From positions 1 through 53,860 of the forward strand of contig NZ_QBUY01000054.1 of the NCBI RefSeq assembly GCF_003121405.1: a stretch of DNA of 53,860 nucleotides. Direction: 5' to 3'. How positions within the stretch are numbered: position 1 is the stretch's first letter; the number at the start of each line of letters is the position of its first letter. This DNA comes from Paraburkholderia sp. C35. GTDB lineage: Bacteria > Pseudomonadota > Gammaproteobacteria > Burkholderiales > Burkholderiaceae. A program made the position numbers and the translations under genes. The notes below the pieces were generated by a model. The model had not been told where the DNA came from. It worked only from the letters and a program-made list of their open reading frames with translations, and searched no databases. Positions 53,713-53,860 of this stretch are shown one piece after another.

Positions 53713-53855
53713 CTGCTAGCGTTGCCCCTGTGCGGGGCGGCACCTACTTTTCTTTGCCGCCGCAAAGAAAAGTAGGCAAAAGAAAGCGGGCTAACACCGC
53801 CAACACTTCTCCTTGCCTGCGGGCCCCCAACGGCCCCGTCCTGTCCGCGGCATCA
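53713..53855 (-). repeat. Dispersed extragenic palindromic repeat, copy 2 (inverted)
   Basis: Inverted counterpart of the element at 217-360. In plus-strand order the landmarks are CTGCTAGC at 53713-53720, the GCCCC/GGGGC hairpin at 53724-53738, the 34-base imperfect palindrome at 53743-53776 with 15-base arms, CCTTGCCTGCGGG at 53811-53823, and GCGGCATCA at 53847-53855. It is collinear with copy 1 over about 143 bases and runs to within five bases of the window end. The 100-base stretch before it is a GT-rich non-coding tail of the SIMPL gene. Confidence 0.8.
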
Positions 53856-53860
53856 ATCTT

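Noticed and set aside
1..53860. Mobile element, prophage or CRISPR locus
   Set aside because: No transposase, integrase, phage gene or regular direct-repeat array was seen in the window; base composition looks uniform throughout.

Overview
The window is high-GC chromosomal DNA from a betaproteobacterium of the Burkholderiaceae, most likely Paraburkholderia. The basis is the gene families and their order: a hemC-hemDX-hemY operon, a DUF3460-scpA pair, a cobalamin salvage block, and zapA followed by 6S RNA. The window is almost entirely ordinary, densely packed core genome. I see no transposase, integrase, phage gene, CRISPR array, tRNA or rRNA.

Layout. 1-439: intergenic DNA with a structured repeat. 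440-4721: haem operon on the minus strand. 5142-8237: ppc. 8323-10047: a methyltransferase divergent from an XRE-type regulator. 10186-12710: argH and a bestrophin-like channel. 12780-14531: a minus-strand operon of three lipoproteins (CsgG-like, DUF4810, GNA1162/DUF799). 14792-20522: minus-strand LprI-like protein, PLP decarboxylase, dcd, a SodC-like lipoprotein and apbC. 20793-24144: an OmpA-type lipoprotein, a possible small RNA, and metG. 24494-26350: an HMW1C-type protein N-glucosyltransferase interrupted by an in-frame TAG. 26404-32557: tamA-tamB on the minus strand. 32962-35483: DUF3460, scpA, panC, panD. 35540-39123: a ParA-like ATPase, a thioesterase, a TPR glycosyltransferase and DoxX.

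39245-51013 is a cobalamin assembly and uptake block. cobQ (minus) is divergent from cobU-cbiB-cobD-btuF (plus). These converge on the minus-strand operon btuB-btuC-btuD-cobT-cobS-cobC, which is headed by a cobalamin riboswitch and a clear sigma-70 promoter. Together they import corrinoids, amidate and attach the aminopropanol arm, activate and join the lower ligand, and remove the last phosphate. No corrin-ring synthesis genes are present here.

51223-53612: a ZapB-like coiled coil, zapA, 6S RNA, an EVE-domain protein and a SIMPL-domain protein. The window ends in a second, inverted copy of the repeat seen at its start.

The items most worth a second look are the nonsense-interrupted N-glucosyltransferase beside tamAB, the pair of inverted structured repeats at the two ends, the SodC-like lipoprotein that has lost most metal ligands, the three-lipoprotein operon, and a candidate small RNA upstream of metG. 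I found no convincing entirely new multi-gene system.
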